Shown piece after piece: positions 56,801 to 64,000 of a stretch of 64,000 bases of DNA. Made by a program: the position numbers and the translations under genes. The stretch is from Pseudomonadota bacterium (GTDB taxonomy: Bacteria > Pseudomonadota > Alphaproteobacteria > Rhizobiales > Xanthobacteraceae): assembly GCA_023404675.1 (NCBI GenBank), contig JAEYAW010000035.1, positions 123,152 to 187,151 on the forward strand, read 5' to 3'. The notes under the pieces are model-generated. The model saw only the letters and a program-made list of their open reading frames with translations. It did no database searches and was not told the DNA's origin. Within the stretch, counting starts at the first letter, position 1, and each line of letters starts with the position of its first letter.

Positions 56801-57083
56801 GTCGCGCGCCTTCGTCTCATATACCGCGATCATTAACGCGTCGAACACGGTGACGGGATTCGTCACCGTCAAGATTGATGTGGACGGTGTTGAGCGGAAA
56901 TCGTGGACACTGACGCCGTTTCAGATCGGCGGCGCATTTGTGATCTCCACTCCCATCACGCCGACAGCGATGATCGGTGGACTAGCCGCAGGCGGCCATA
57001 CGTTCGCGATCCGAATTTACGACGTTCTCGGCAACACGACCGTGTCTGACGGCGTCCTTCGCGTTCAGGACTTGCGCAGGTAA
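53865..57083 (+). CDS. Central tail tip / host-specificity protein (J-like)
   Basis: 1072 residues. A hydrophobic N-terminus (about 1-45), the tip attachment domain (SLTAGSLVYANTWG... EFWCNGEKCTINW), the phage-tail_3 domain about 290-480 (GLQVNVSSQPADIIQAILTGCQGKLAEMGGIYKIRLG), a fibronectin-III-like domain about 520-630, a coiled-coil DUF1983-like section about 640-860, and a C-terminal run of TADKI/ASKI repeats (SITASKIGVGQV, AVTADKISAG, AITADKIQAN) before a beta-rich end. Forms the trimeric tip that contacts the host. Confidence 0.9.
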   Translation: MAVFTALATSIATAIGVASTTFISATAFALQVVTGIGLSYAARALSGSSDQSTESQFGVQGKLSAGADVPRAFMLGSSLTAGSLVYANTWGQTGQDTPNAFLFQVIALSDLPVGGGNASLKEFWCNGEKCTINWSATDTGLGYPVNEYFKEGYPHLYVKFYDGTQTAADSFLSSPLVFGAHPTHPYGADRIAKGITYAIVTAVVNDGLFSGFPQYKFALKGIPLYDVSKDTTAGGDGPQRWADPSTWGGDGDDYPAVQIYNLLRGISYGGQWLYGLQNLAAARLPAADWIAQINKCRAAVDIGGGDAEPAYRTGLQVNVSSQPADIIQAILTGCQGKLAEMGGIYKIRLGAPEAAVLTVTDGDILSTEEQSFTPFFGLASTINGISGRYPDPAQGWETQTAPPLYNAEFEAQDGARRLMADVSFDAVPYSVQVQRLMKSALEEARRARRHTFTLPPSCWLLEPGDIFAYSSDRNGYDSKLFRVDGISDKANLDILVDCTEVDPSDYDWEPGDYTPVVVAPIIISRPAPQPIIDWFAQGAIINDDDGLPRRPAIMLSWDGNKQDVVGVAFEVRKYSDGTVVHRGRTDNPQAGSILISQNLLPNMNYEARGRYLTNSPRDTLWSDWLGVTTPDVNLSLVEFNAGIKERVTEEIDSVQEIIDWVNAKLASLGSINTARNWLDKKEQRRELASVYGKANARITEVWTVATNTEAALAQTTLELEAGIEEANSRITITNTALSTLTESVSQQTQNFISQFGTVNGRIDTEIVTRSTETGALSARIDTLSASTNNSFASVNQSLLVQANQIGAISSSLTTLTTTVNGHTSQLSIIGASIDGVKAQYGVLITIDGQTGGYVFSGIKKLDGTVSYELAIKGNVIVDGSITASKIGVGQVTAVQIAAGSIDAYRLAAGAVTADKISAGAITADKIQANQIDASKITVGGVSLENLAVGAATNEGWAEHPGRSVPPNTTLTSVTLEIKSSRAFVSYTAIINASNTVTGFVTVKIDVDGVERKSWTLTPFQIGGAFVISTPITPTAMIGGLAAGGHTFAIRIYDVLGNTTVSDGVLRVQDLRR

Positions 57084-57086
57084 TCC

Positions 57087-58724
57087 ATGCCTCTTCTTCC
57101 TCCCTACATCACCGGAACGATCAGCGTTGCGGCAGGCGGCACGACCGTCACCGGCACCGACACGCTGTTTACCAATTCCAGCGCGCGTGAAGGCGACTGG
57201 CTGCGCGATCCGGCGACCGGCTACGTCACGGTCATCCTTGCGCGGACCGACGCGACGCATCTGACGGTTCCAGCTTGGCGCGGCACGGCGCTGACCGGCG
57301 CAGCCTATGAAATCTATCCGTATTCGCCGCTGCGCTTCGCAGGCGCGGATGCGATGGCGGACGTCAAGGCGCTGTTCGACATTCTGAACGGCGCAACAGT
57401 GTTTTATATCGTCACCGGAGCGGCGCCCGATCCGTCTCTGGGCGAAGAGGGCCAGATGGCTCTGAAGACCAATTCCGGGGCCTGGCAGCAATGGGTCAAG
57501 ACAGGCGGAGAATGGATTTTTCTCGGCATTCCTGTCGGCACCAACTATCGCGGGACATGGTATTCCGCCGCTACCTACGGCGCCAACGACCTCGTTACGC
57601 TGAACGGCGCGGCCTATATCGCCAAGGCAGCCAGCACCAATCAGCAACCGCCGAACGCGACCTACTGGGATGTCTTCGCGCAGGCCGGCGCGAAGGGTGA
57701 TCGCGGCAACACGTGGACGAGCGGGACTGTCGTCCCCTCAAATGCGACGGGCCAGAACGGCGACCAGTTCGTTCTCCGCCCGCTCTGGGATGTGTATGAA
57801 CGCGTCGCGGGGGTCTGGTCGAAAACCGGGAGCATTCGTGGCGTCGATGGCGGCAGCGTTACCATCCCGTACACTTTCGACAGCCTGACCGCGCCAGCCG
57901 ATCCCGGAAATGGCAAGGTGCGCCTCAATCAGGCGACGCAGAATACAAGCACCTCGATCTATGCCGACCTGCTCGACAATCGGGGCATCGATTTCACGGC
58001 AGTTCTGGACGCGCTGGGCGGCGGATCGTCGGCGGCCAAGCAGATCGTTCGGATCTACAGGGCCGATGATCAGACACGGTTCATCCTTGCCCGGATCACG
58101 GCCGTTGGTGTTGCCACTGGATTCCGGTCGCTGGCGTGCGAGGTGTTCGGCGCGAGCAGCGCGAATCCTTTCACCAACGGAGACGCGCTGGTGATCGCCT
58201 TCGCCCCTGTCGGCGATAAGGGCGACAGCATCACCGGCCCGCAGGGTGTCAGCTATCGCGAGCGGGTCTATGACCCCGCCGTCACCTACGTCAACAATGC
58301 CACCTTCATCGATCGCGTCATTCATGACGGGCAGACGTGGACCTGTCTGCTGTCTTCCGTCACCGGGGTGACACCCGGCACCGATCCGACTCGATGGGGA
58401 TTGGCTTCGCGCGGCGTCTCGCCGACCGTGATCGATGCGGCGGTCGCGGCGCGCGATCAGGCGCTGGCGGCACAGGCCGCCGTCGAGGGGATTCAGGACG
58501 ATATCGACGCGACGGCGGCGCAGGTTGCCAGCGACCGGGCCGATGCCGAGACCGCGGCAAGCAATGCGGAGGCATCCGCGACGGCGGCGGCAGGCTCTGC
58601 GGACACCGTGGAGGGTCTGATTGACACCGCGCTCGCGATCGCCGCGCAGGCCGCCGATGACGGCGACGCTGATGACGAAACCGGCTCTGCCGCGACCGTC
58701 GATGACGGCGATGCTGATATCTGA
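57087..58724 (+). CDS. Tail fibre protein with carbohydrate-binding-like modules
   Basis: 545 residues. N-terminal PYITGTISVAAGGTTVTGTDTLFTNSSAREGDWL is a common fibre opening. Two aromatic-rich modules (GTWYSAATYGANDLVTLNGAAYIAKA about 151-176; RVYDPAVTYVNNATFIDRVIHDGQTWTCL about 392-420) resemble chitin/carbohydrate-binding CBM5/12 repeats. A collagen-like GAKGDRG/GPQG piece occurs twice. The C-terminus is a long Ala-rich coiled coil with an Asp-rich end. Likely binds surface sugar. Confidence 0.8.
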   Translation: MPLLPPYITGTISVAAGGTTVTGTDTLFTNSSAREGDWLRDPATGYVTVILARTDATHLTVPAWRGTALTGAAYEIYPYSPLRFAGADAMADVKALFDILNGATVFYIVTGAAPDPSLGEEGQMALKTNSGAWQQWVKTGGEWIFLGIPVGTNYRGTWYSAATYGANDLVTLNGAAYIAKAASTNQQPPNATYWDVFAQAGAKGDRGNTWTSGTVVPSNATGQNGDQFVLRPLWDVYERVAGVWSKTGSIRGVDGGSVTIPYTFDSLTAPADPGNGKVRLNQATQNTSTSIYADLLDNRGIDFTAVLDALGGGSSAAKQIVRIYRADDQTRFILARITAVGVATGFRSLACEVFGASSANPFTNGDALVIAFAPVGDKGDSITGPQGVSYRERVYDPAVTYVNNATFIDRVIHDGQTWTCLLSSVTGVTPGTDPTRWGLASRGVSPTVIDAAVAARDQALAAQAAVEGIQDDIDATAAQVASDRADAETAASNAEASATAAAGSADTVEGLIDTALAIAAQAADDGDADDETGSAATVDDGDADI

Positions 58725-58739
58725 TCGGAGAACAGGGCA

Positions 58740-60746
58740 ATGACTTACACCACCCGCCGGCTGGCGCGGAAAACGAACTGGGCGACGATCACGCCCGCTG
58801 AAGGCCAGATCGTCTATGACAAGACGAAGAAGTCGGCGCGCATCGGAGATGGCTCGACGGTCGCTGGCCGTGCGCTTGCATTCGACAATCGCAGCCAGAT
58901 CATCACGCCGAACCAGCTCGGCGGGAACACCAACGACTATGCGCCGGCCGGCCTGCTCAATGCCGGGTTGATGATCCTGTCCGCCGATGCGGATCGCGAT
59001 CTGACGGGCATCGACATCTCGCAATTCCCTGACGGCGTCGCGGATCGCATAATCTCGATCGCGGTGGAGAGTTCGTCGCCCGGCGCGATCACGATCAAGG
59101 ACGCCAGCAGCAGTTCCTCGGCGAGCAACCGCTTCCTCATCGGGCGCGATTTGCGCCTGACGCCGGGTTCAGTGCAGTTGTTCAGGTACCGCGCCGGCGC
59201 GATCAACCGATGGTGCTGGTTCGGCACGCCCGCCGTGGCGCTGACTTACAATCCGACCGAGACGCTGCGCGTCGGTGATATTCAGGCGGCGCTCGATAAC
59301 CTGCAGCGGCGCTGCCCGCCGGTCATCAGCGTCGGGCTCAACACGCCGCCCGCGTCGCCTGCGACGGGCGATGCCTACGTGGTCGGAACCTCCCCGACGG
59401 GCGCATGGGCGAGTAACGCCAAGGCGCTGGCCGTGTGCAGCAATGCGACCGGGCCGGTATGGGCCTTCGTGACGCCGACAAACGACCAGTCGATGGTCTA
59501 TAATCGCGCGGACGGATCGCATTATCGCTACACGGCTTCAGCCTGGTCCGCGATCGGCTCCGGCATCAATGACGGGCAGATCACGGCGGTGAAACTCGAT
59601 ACGTCCACCGCGACGAAGAAGAGTGAGTTCAGGGCCGCGGTCCTCGGCGCTCCTGTCGAGGCGCTGGCCGGCCTGAATCTGGCCATCAACCCGGCGATGG
59701 AAGTCAGTCAGGAGGTCGGCACCACTGCGGTGACGCTGACGGCGACGTCATCGCTTCAGACGCGATATCTCGTCGATGGCGTGATGGCTCATTACCGCGG
59801 CTCCTTCGTCGCGGCCGGCCAGCAGGTGTCGTCGCCATTCGCGGGCACGCGCTACGCGCTCCGGCTCACAGTGTCCGTCGCTCAGGCTTCGATGGGCACA
59901 AACGATGAGTTATCGGTCGTGCTCCCGATCGAGGGCACGAGATGCGCTCGCCTTGCGATGGGCACGTCGAACGCCGCGCCGCAGTCGCTGGGTTTCTGGA
60001 TCCAGGCTAACCGCACCGGCACCTATTCCGGCTCGATCCGCAACGGCGCCAAGAACCGCTCGCGGCCGTTCAGTTTTACGATCACGACGGCGAACACACC
60101 GCAATGGGTGTCGCTGACGAACATTGCCGGGGACACCAGCGGGACGTGGGCGAACGACGTCAATGTTGGGCAATACATCACGATCTGTCTCGCTGGCGGC
60201 GCGTCTCGCATCGGCACGGACGGTGCCTGGGCCGGCGCGGATTATTCCGGCGCGACCGGCACAACGAACGGTGTCGCGGCCACAAGCGATGTGTTCCACG
60301 TCAGCAATGTGATCGCGCTGCCGGGCGTGGAATTGCCGGACTCGGCGCGGGCGGCATTTGTAAACTTGCCGTTCGATGAGGCGCTTGCGCGGTGTCAGAG
60401 GTATTGGGAGACATCCACCGATGGCACTCCCGCAAATGGTAACGGCAGCGATCTCAATCGCACTTCTGGCGGAGCCGTCTTTTCTTCGGCAATTTACTCA
60501 GATGTCATTCGTTTACGCGTGAAGAAGCGCGCAATCCCGACGATGACGTTTTATTCGACAAATTTGGGCAGTTCTGGAGCTGGTGTCTGGCAATATTATG
60601 GACCCGGCGGCTGGACCGATTCATCTGCCACAGCGGTTCTTGACGTTAGCTCTCAAGCATTCGCTGCAGTGTTAACCGTTTCTGGCCTGAATATTCAACC
60701 GTACATCATCGCTGGTAACTGGTCAGCCAATGCGAGGCTCTCATGA
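58740..60746 (+). CDS. Tail fibre / receptor-binding protein
   Basis: 668 residues. Starts with TTRRLARKTNWATITPAEGQIVYDKTKKSARIGDGSTVAG, the short tower-like N-terminal domain found in many receptor-binding proteins. A DUF2793-like module is at about 195-265 (PPASPATGDAYVVG, HYRYTASAWSAIG). From about 308 (LNLAINPAMEVSQEVG) a jelly-roll-type receptor-binding domain runs to the end, with FVNLPFDEALARCQRYWETS. Codon use in the last 300 bp is slightly more AT-rich. Probably determines host range. Confidence 0.82.
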   Translation: MTYTTRRLARKTNWATITPAEGQIVYDKTKKSARIGDGSTVAGRALAFDNRSQIITPNQLGGNTNDYAPAGLLNAGLMILSADADRDLTGIDISQFPDGVADRIISIAVESSSPGAITIKDASSSSSASNRFLIGRDLRLTPGSVQLFRYRAGAINRWCWFGTPAVALTYNPTETLRVGDIQAALDNLQRRCPPVISVGLNTPPASPATGDAYVVGTSPTGAWASNAKALAVCSNATGPVWAFVTPTNDQSMVYNRADGSHYRYTASAWSAIGSGINDGQITAVKLDTSTATKKSEFRAAVLGAPVEALAGLNLAINPAMEVSQEVGTTAVTLTATSSLQTRYLVDGVMAHYRGSFVAAGQQVSSPFAGTRYALRLTVSVAQASMGTNDELSVVLPIEGTRCARLAMGTSNAAPQSLGFWIQANRTGTYSGSIRNGAKNRSRPFSFTITTANTPQWVSLTNIAGDTSGTWANDVNVGQYITICLAGGASRIGTDGAWAGADYSGATGTTNGVAATSDVFHVSNVIALPGVELPDSARAAFVNLPFDEALARCQRYWETSTDGTPANGNGSDLNRTSGGAVFSSAIYSDVIRLRVKKRAIPTMTFYSTNLGSSGAGVWQYYGPGGWTDSSATAVLDVSSQAFAAVLTVSGLNIQPYIIAGNWSANARLS

Positions 60747-61183
60747 GTGAATATCGTTTGACTGAAGGCGCGCTCGTTATCCGGGCGCTGGATGGTGCTT
60801 CGATTCCGCCCGATCCGCTCAACGTCGATCGCATGGCCTATGAGGCGTGGCTCGCGGCGGGCGGCGCGCCGGAGCCCTACGAGCCGCCACCGGAGCCGGT
60901 CCCTGCGACGATCTCGGATCGGCAGTTCTTCCAACAGGCCGCAATCGGCGGCTTTATCACCGAGGCCGAGGCGCTGGCGGCTGTCGCAACCGGCGCAATC
61001 CCTGACGCGCTTGAGACCTTCGTGTCGGGCCTGCCCGGGGGCGATCAGTTCAACGCCCGCATGCTGCTGTCTGGCGCGACCGTCTTCGAGCGCGCGCATC
61101 CGATGACGGCCGCGATCGGGGCGGCGTGGGGGATGACGAGCGAGCAGGTGGATGAGTTTTTTCGTGAGGCGGCGGGGCTATAG
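60743..61183 (+). CDS. Tail fibre accessory / assembly-like protein
   Basis: 146 residues, overlapping the fibre stop by 4 bp. An N-terminal part with LNVDRMAYEAWLAAGGAPEPYEPPPEPVPATISDRQFFQQAAIGGFITEAEALAAVATGAIPDALETFVSGLP, and a helical C-terminus (WGMTSEQVDEFFREAAGL). The ISDRQFFQQAAI...EAL segment is common in short phage proteins following fibres. Chaperone or fibre-tip role is a guess from position. Confidence 0.65.
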   Translation: MSEYRLTEGALVIRALDGASIPPDPLNVDRMAYEAWLAAGGAPEPYEPPPEPVPATISDRQFFQQAAIGGFITEAEALAAVATGAIPDALETFVSGLPGGDQFNARMLLSGATVFERAHPMTAAIGAAWGMTSEQVDEFFREAAGL

Positions 61184-61341
61184 GTGGTCGCGGTGGTTTG
61201 CGCGCGCAGCGATTAACTGATTGCTGATTTCAACGCGGGCCTGCTCCGGAGATCCGGAAACGTCAGCTTCGTCGCTCTTTCGCGGGACGGTGCGAGCTAC
61301 TGTTCTTTGGGGCGGGTCGGAAATCGAACGGGCGGATAGTT

Positions 61342-62121
61342 CTATGAAGCCGGTCGTCTTGCAAGAAAGACGAGCTGGGCGGTTCTGAGCGCGTCTTCGG
61401 TGTAAATCTCAAGAAGCTGGCCTGGAATTTCATCGTCGTCATAGGTGACGTACCGATTGACGATCTCGAATCCGGCGCTCGTCGCTGCCGACAGAAGCTG
61501 GTTAGCGGTCGCGCGGTTCAGTGTCTCGTAAACCCAGATGAGGTGATCTGCATCCTGTGGCGATGGAAACTGTGACCGAAGCTCGTCGTAGAGGCGGCTT
61601 CGCTGAAGTTCGAGATGAACCCATGGCCTTGGAATCTGCGGCCGCATATGCGCGCCCCACGCCGAATAGTAGAGCGGGGTCGTCTGAAGGAACATGTATC
61701 CGCCTGGGTGTAGCGCGTCGAAGAGTGTCGCCATACATCCGGCGATCAGATCCTGACCGACGTGTTCAAACACCGACCAGCTGTAAACGATATCGAAGGG
61801 GCCGAGTTCTCTGAGCGACGAACTTTCGCCGGTCCTGATCAATTCGAGGTTGGACGGCAGCGTGTTCAGGCCGAGGTGCATTTGCGCGTCGGGAAGACAC
61901 CTGTTGATCTCGCCGTGAATTTCGGTGCCGACCACGCGTTTGGGCGAATGCAAAAGGGCCATGCCCAAGGCCATCGTGGCTTCGCCACAGCCGAAATCCA
62001 GGATGGTTTTATCGGAGAGGCCACCGACAGGAGCAAGCCAGTCGGCAATGATGTTGGGAACATCGATCAGCTTATGTCGGTAGACCGGATCGGTAATTTT
62101 ATCGTAAGCGTATTCTGTCAT
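61342..62121 (-). CDS. Class I SAM methyltransferase of the conversion cassette
   Basis: 259 residues. TILDFGCGEATMALGMAL (motif I), VVGTEIHGEI (motif II), FDIVYSWSVFEHVGQDL (motif IV/post) and LHPGGYMFLQTTPLYYSAWGAHM are as in methyltransferases that act on surface glycans. It is the last gene of a three-gene leftward operon with GtrA and a polytopic protein. GC is visibly lower than in the phage structural genes, indicating separate acquisition. Likely methylates a sugar of the host envelope. Confidence 0.8.
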   Translation of the reverse strand: MTEYAYDKITDPVYRHKLIDVPNIIADWLAPVGGLSDKTILDFGCGEATMALGMALLHSPKRVVGTEIHGEINRCLPDAQMHLGLNTLPSNLELIRTGESSSLRELGPFDIVYSWSVFEHVGQDLIAGCMATLFDALHPGGYMFLQTTPLYYSAWGAHMRPQIPRPWVHLELQRSRLYDELRSQFPSPQDADHLIWVYETLNRATANQLLSAATSAGFEIVNRYVTYDDDEIPGQLLEIYTEDALRTAQLVFLARRPAS

Positions 62122-62172
62122 TCTGTTTGCTTGGGCTATCTAGTTTGATGTGGCTTGTATTCTCCAATGAAC

Positions 62173-62571
62173 TTAACGGAAAGCGAAGCGCTTATCGATT
62201 TGATACTTGATGGAATATCCTATCCCAAGGCCTATGGCCGCGCCAAAGTAACGCATCGGGAGCGTGCTGAAGGATTGATCGAAGATGTATTCGGTGATCC
62301 AGAATACGAGTGTCGTTAAGACGCTTGCGGTGACGTATTGTGCGGCGGACGTAATGTTGCGTGAAAGTGTCTTTGCCGAGAAGCGGAATATGTAGGTTCT
62401 GTCGAGAAAGTATTTCACTGCGACCCCGACCAAAGTCCCAAGCATCATTCCGAATTCGATCGATCGCGGGCCAACATACGCAATATTTGCGGCATATTGC
62501 GCCATCAGATTAGCAGCACCTGATGCTGCAGCGAACGCGATATAGAGAAGAGCAATGCTCGTCGATCTCAT
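62173..62571 (-). CDS. GtrA-family membrane protein (putative lipid-linked sugar flippase)
   Basis: 132 residues with four membrane helices. FAAASGAANLMAQYAANI, SIEFGMMLGTLVGVAVKYFLDRTYIFRF, QYVTASVLTTLVFWITEYIF and FGAAIGLGIGYSIKYQIDKRFAF match GtrA, including the K-Y-x-x-D-R-x-Y/F-x-F repeats. In serotype-converting phages GtrA flips undecaprenyl-phosphate-glucose. Its ATG overlaps the stop of the polytopic gene. No gtrB-like cytoplasmic glycosyltransferase is beside it. Confidence 0.88.
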   Translation of the reverse strand: MRSTSIALLYIAFAAASGAANLMAQYAANIAYVGPRSIEFGMMLGTLVGVAVKYFLDRTYIFRFSAKTLSRNITSAAQYVTASVLTTLVFWITEYIFDQSFSTLPMRYFGAAIGLGIGYSIKYQIDKRFAFR

Positions 62572-63584
62572 GTGGTGACGGAGGTCTGATTTGTGAGGCG
62601 ATATTCGGCTGGCCAACTCATGGCTACAGCCAAGTAGATTCCGAAGAGGGGAACGAACTCTTTGTAAATTCGCAGCTCGGTGAAAAAATTTCCGAAGAGA
62701 AAGAGCAAGACCATGGGCGGCAGGCTCAACAGGGCCCAGGCTCTGAGCTGAGTGTTTTTGCCCGTCAGAACTAGCGGTATCAGGAGGACGGCGCCAAAGC
62801 CCGTTGCGGCGAATTGCTGGAAATTTCCAAGTTCCGAGAACACACGGGATAGGTTTGCCACAAAGCGTATGCGGTCGCCTTCATAGAAGGTGACGAGCAT
62901 GATGGTGCGACTATTGCCATGCAAATAGTGAAGAAGGGCGCTCCGCTCGACGATCGTGACTAGGAATAGCGCTGCAACGATTGAGAGTGGCAGCCACGAC
63001 GCTCGAATTCGATACCGAATCTCACTTATCGATAAACTCACCGGTGCCAGCCAAAAAGCTGCGGCATGGAAGAGCGCTACGGTAATGCCTTCATTGTTGA
63101 GATAAAATATCGGTAGCAGTAGAGCGCCAAGGAATTGTTCGTAAGTTTTGCTCGATGTCAGCAGAAGGACGGTAGTCAGATAGAAGACAGTGGCCGGCAG
63201 ATCGTAGACAACGAACTGCGCGGCAACATTTGGAAGGGCGTAGTGTCCTAGGCTGACCAACAGAACGCCGGGGACGATGAATTGTTGCTGCAGTTCTGTC
63301 AGCCCCAGTCGTTGCCCAAGCTTGAGCGAGAGCAGTGCAGTGGGAATCCAGCAGGTAAAGCATAGAAGGGCGCGGAAATATGCCGTCTCTGCCCATCCTC
63401 CAAAAACATTATGAGCCGCCCAAGCCACCAGAAAACGCGGCGCATAAGGCCAGAACGACGTGAAGGTGCCGAGGGTGTAGACCCTGCTGACGCTGCCACT
63501 AACATCACTGTGGAGCGCGTAGGTGATGGAAAAGATAATCCCAGAGACAACGAGAAAAGCGTTCTTTTTGGCAAAATCTAACAT
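62568..63584 (-). CDS. Polytopic membrane protein, GtrC-like glycosyltransferase candidate
   Basis: 338 residues with about nine to ten membrane helices and no clear motif. LDFAKKNAFLVVSGIIFSITYALHSDVSG has an acidic residue in the first extracytoplasmic loop, where GT-C glycosyltransferases keep their catalytic Asp. The final helices (PMVLLFLFGNFFTELRIYKEFVPLFGIYLAVAM) are typical of GT-C-like proteins. With GtrA it fits the serotype-specific Gtr transferase slot. The start at 63584 is uncertain; a GTG at 63611 is possible. Confidence 0.65.
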   Translation of the reverse strand: MLDFAKKNAFLVVSGIIFSITYALHSDVSGSVSRVYTLGTFTSFWPYAPRFLVAWAAHNVFGGWAETAYFRALLCFTCWIPTALLSLKLGQRLGLTELQQQFIVPGVLLVSLGHYALPNVAAQFVVYDLPATVFYLTTVLLLTSSKTYEQFLGALLLPIFYLNNEGITVALFHAAAFWLAPVSLSISEIRYRIRASWLPLSIVAALFLVTIVERSALLHYLHGNSRTIMLVTFYEGDRIRFVANLSRVFSELGNFQQFAATGFGAVLLIPLVLTGKNTQLRAWALLSLPPMVLLFLFGNFFTELRIYKEFVPLFGIYLAVAMSWPAEYRLTNQTSVTT

Positions 63585-63681
63585 GGCCCAGCCCTGAGAG
63601 GGAACTAGCACGATGCACCCACAGCGCGCAACAGAATTGGTTGTGCACGTTCGGTTAGCTTATCAAAGGATGAGTGAATAA
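63585..63681. promoter_or_regulatory. Divergent intergenic region: conversion cassette and endolysin
   Basis: 97 bp between the leftward cassette and the rightward endolysin. It is more AT-rich than its surroundings and must contain the promoter of the cassette. An interrupted inverted repeat GTGCA...TGCAC (63613-63617 region with 63648-63653) is present, but no consensus promoter was identified. Confidence 0.3.
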
Positions 63682-64000
63682 ATGCCCATCTGCCTCACCA
63701 CGTCTGACCTCCGCGCCATCTTCCCGAAGGCGCCGCGGGCCGTGATCGATGCGTTCGCGGCGAAGCAGCATCTGCTCACGGCTGCCGGCATCAGCGCGAC
63801 GCGCACGCGGCTGGCTTATTTTTTCGCCAACATCGAGCACGAGTGCGGGGGCTTCGCGCTCAAGGGGTTGACTGAAAATATCAATTATACCGCCAAGCGG
63901 ATGGCGGAGGTCTGGCCGAACCGCTTTTCCAGCGCGGCGGCGGTTGTCGCCAGATACGGCTCCGCGCCAGGCTGGCAGTTGAAGGCCTTCGACGACATTT
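63682..64000 (+). CDS. Endolysin, GH19 family, cut by window end
   Basis: First 106 residues of a glycoside hydrolase family 19 (chitinase-like) lysozyme. Helical N-terminus CLTTSDLRAIFPKAPRAVIDAFAAKQHLL, catalytic IEHECGGF with E54, then KGLTENINYTAKRMAEVWPNRF with second acid E65, the standard GH19 pattern. Phage GH19 enzymes cleave peptidoglycan at the end of the lytic cycle. AAAGGA precedes the ATG. Holin and spanin genes would be expected just beyond the window. Confidence 0.92.
   Translation, partial: MPICLTTSDLRAIFPKAPRAVIDAFAAKQHLLTAAGISATRTRLAYFFANIEHECGGFALKGLTENINYTAKRMAEVWPNRFSSAAAVVARYGSAPGWQLKAFDDI

Larger units (their letters stand above)
21798..64000. mobile_element. Temperate HK97-type siphophage prophage, right end outside window
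   Basis: Bounded on the left by the tRNA-Arg fragment. Gene order is integrase, excision, left early genes, repressor, Cro-like, right early genes, initiator, antiterminator, HNH, terminases, portal, protease, capsid, connectors, tail tube, chaperones, tape measure, tip, fibres, lysin. Only the lysis genes after the endolysin and the right attachment site are missing from view, so it is probably complete. Possible lesions are a -1 frame break in the DUF3168 gene (about 49063) and one at 45091. Confidence 0.92.

Noticed and set aside
58740..60746. Diversity-generating retroelement target in the receptor-binding protein, suggested by its N-terminal domain type
   Set aside because: No reverse transcriptase gene, no template repeat and no mismatch-biased repeat of the 3' end in the window.

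Overview
The window is GC-rich alphaproteobacterial DNA. The gene repertoire fits the Bradyrhizobium/Afipia/Rhodopseudomonas group (Nitrobacteraceae): coaD-ppi-ppi-queA-tgt order, a complex I NDUFS4-like subunit, OpgC, and an mccB-mccA-mvaB leucine pathway. It also carries repeat-derived peptides of a kind seen in that group. The assignment rests on gene content, not on a search. It has two parts: ordinary chromosome (1-21797) and most of an intact-looking temperate siphophage (21798-64000, right end outside the window).

Chromosome. The window opens inside an RND efflux pump gene, closed by a strong terminator. Two small minus-strand genes follow. Next is a run of coaD, a periplasmic and a cytoplasmic cyclophilin, and the queuosine pair queA-tgt. 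QueA carries an in-frame repeat insertion, and Tgt has lost all four residues that normally bind zinc. Then come cysK, a GrlR-like protein, small secreted proteins, an ECF sigma factor, an SGNH hydrolase beside an OpgC acyltransferase, an NDUFS4-like gene, the leucine/isovalerate degradation genes (mccB, mccA, mvaB), an amidase and an acyltransferase-3 protein.

Prophage left arm and control. The left boundary is a 3' half of a tRNA-Arg(UCU) gene on the minus strand (21798-21845), the expected left-over of integration into that tRNA. The minus-strand arm holds the integrase, an excisionase-like protein, a DUF5131 protein, a small protein ending in a sliding-clamp motif, and six tiny overlapping genes. 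An S24-type repressor (27295-28011) is flanked on both sides by pairs of the same 14-bp palindrome. A Cro-like gene starts the rightward programme.

Rightward early genes. These include a winged-helix regulator, a ParB/MT-A70 methyltransferase fusion with an altered catalytic motif, a Dam-type methyltransferase, a DUF2303 protein, many small unknowns, an initiator-like protein with iteron-like repeats inside its gene, and a NusG/RfaH-like antiterminator followed by three hairpins. Two overlapping minus-strand paralogues encoding two-helix membrane proteins (34973-36390) interrupt this operon and look like cargo.

Late genes. An HK97-type head module (HNH, terminases, portal, ClpP-like protease, capsid) is followed by head-tail joining genes with three embedded genes of glycan/methyltransferase type. 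Then come the tail tube, a tail chaperone pair with an A-AAA-AAA frameshift signal, a short tape measure, tail tip proteins, a GNAT acetyltransferase, and large fibres. A lower-GC minus-strand cassette (methyltransferase, GtrA, polytopic membrane protein) looks like lysogenic conversion of surface glycans. A GH19 endolysin gene is cut by the window end. No rRNA, CRISPR array or insertion sequence was seen.
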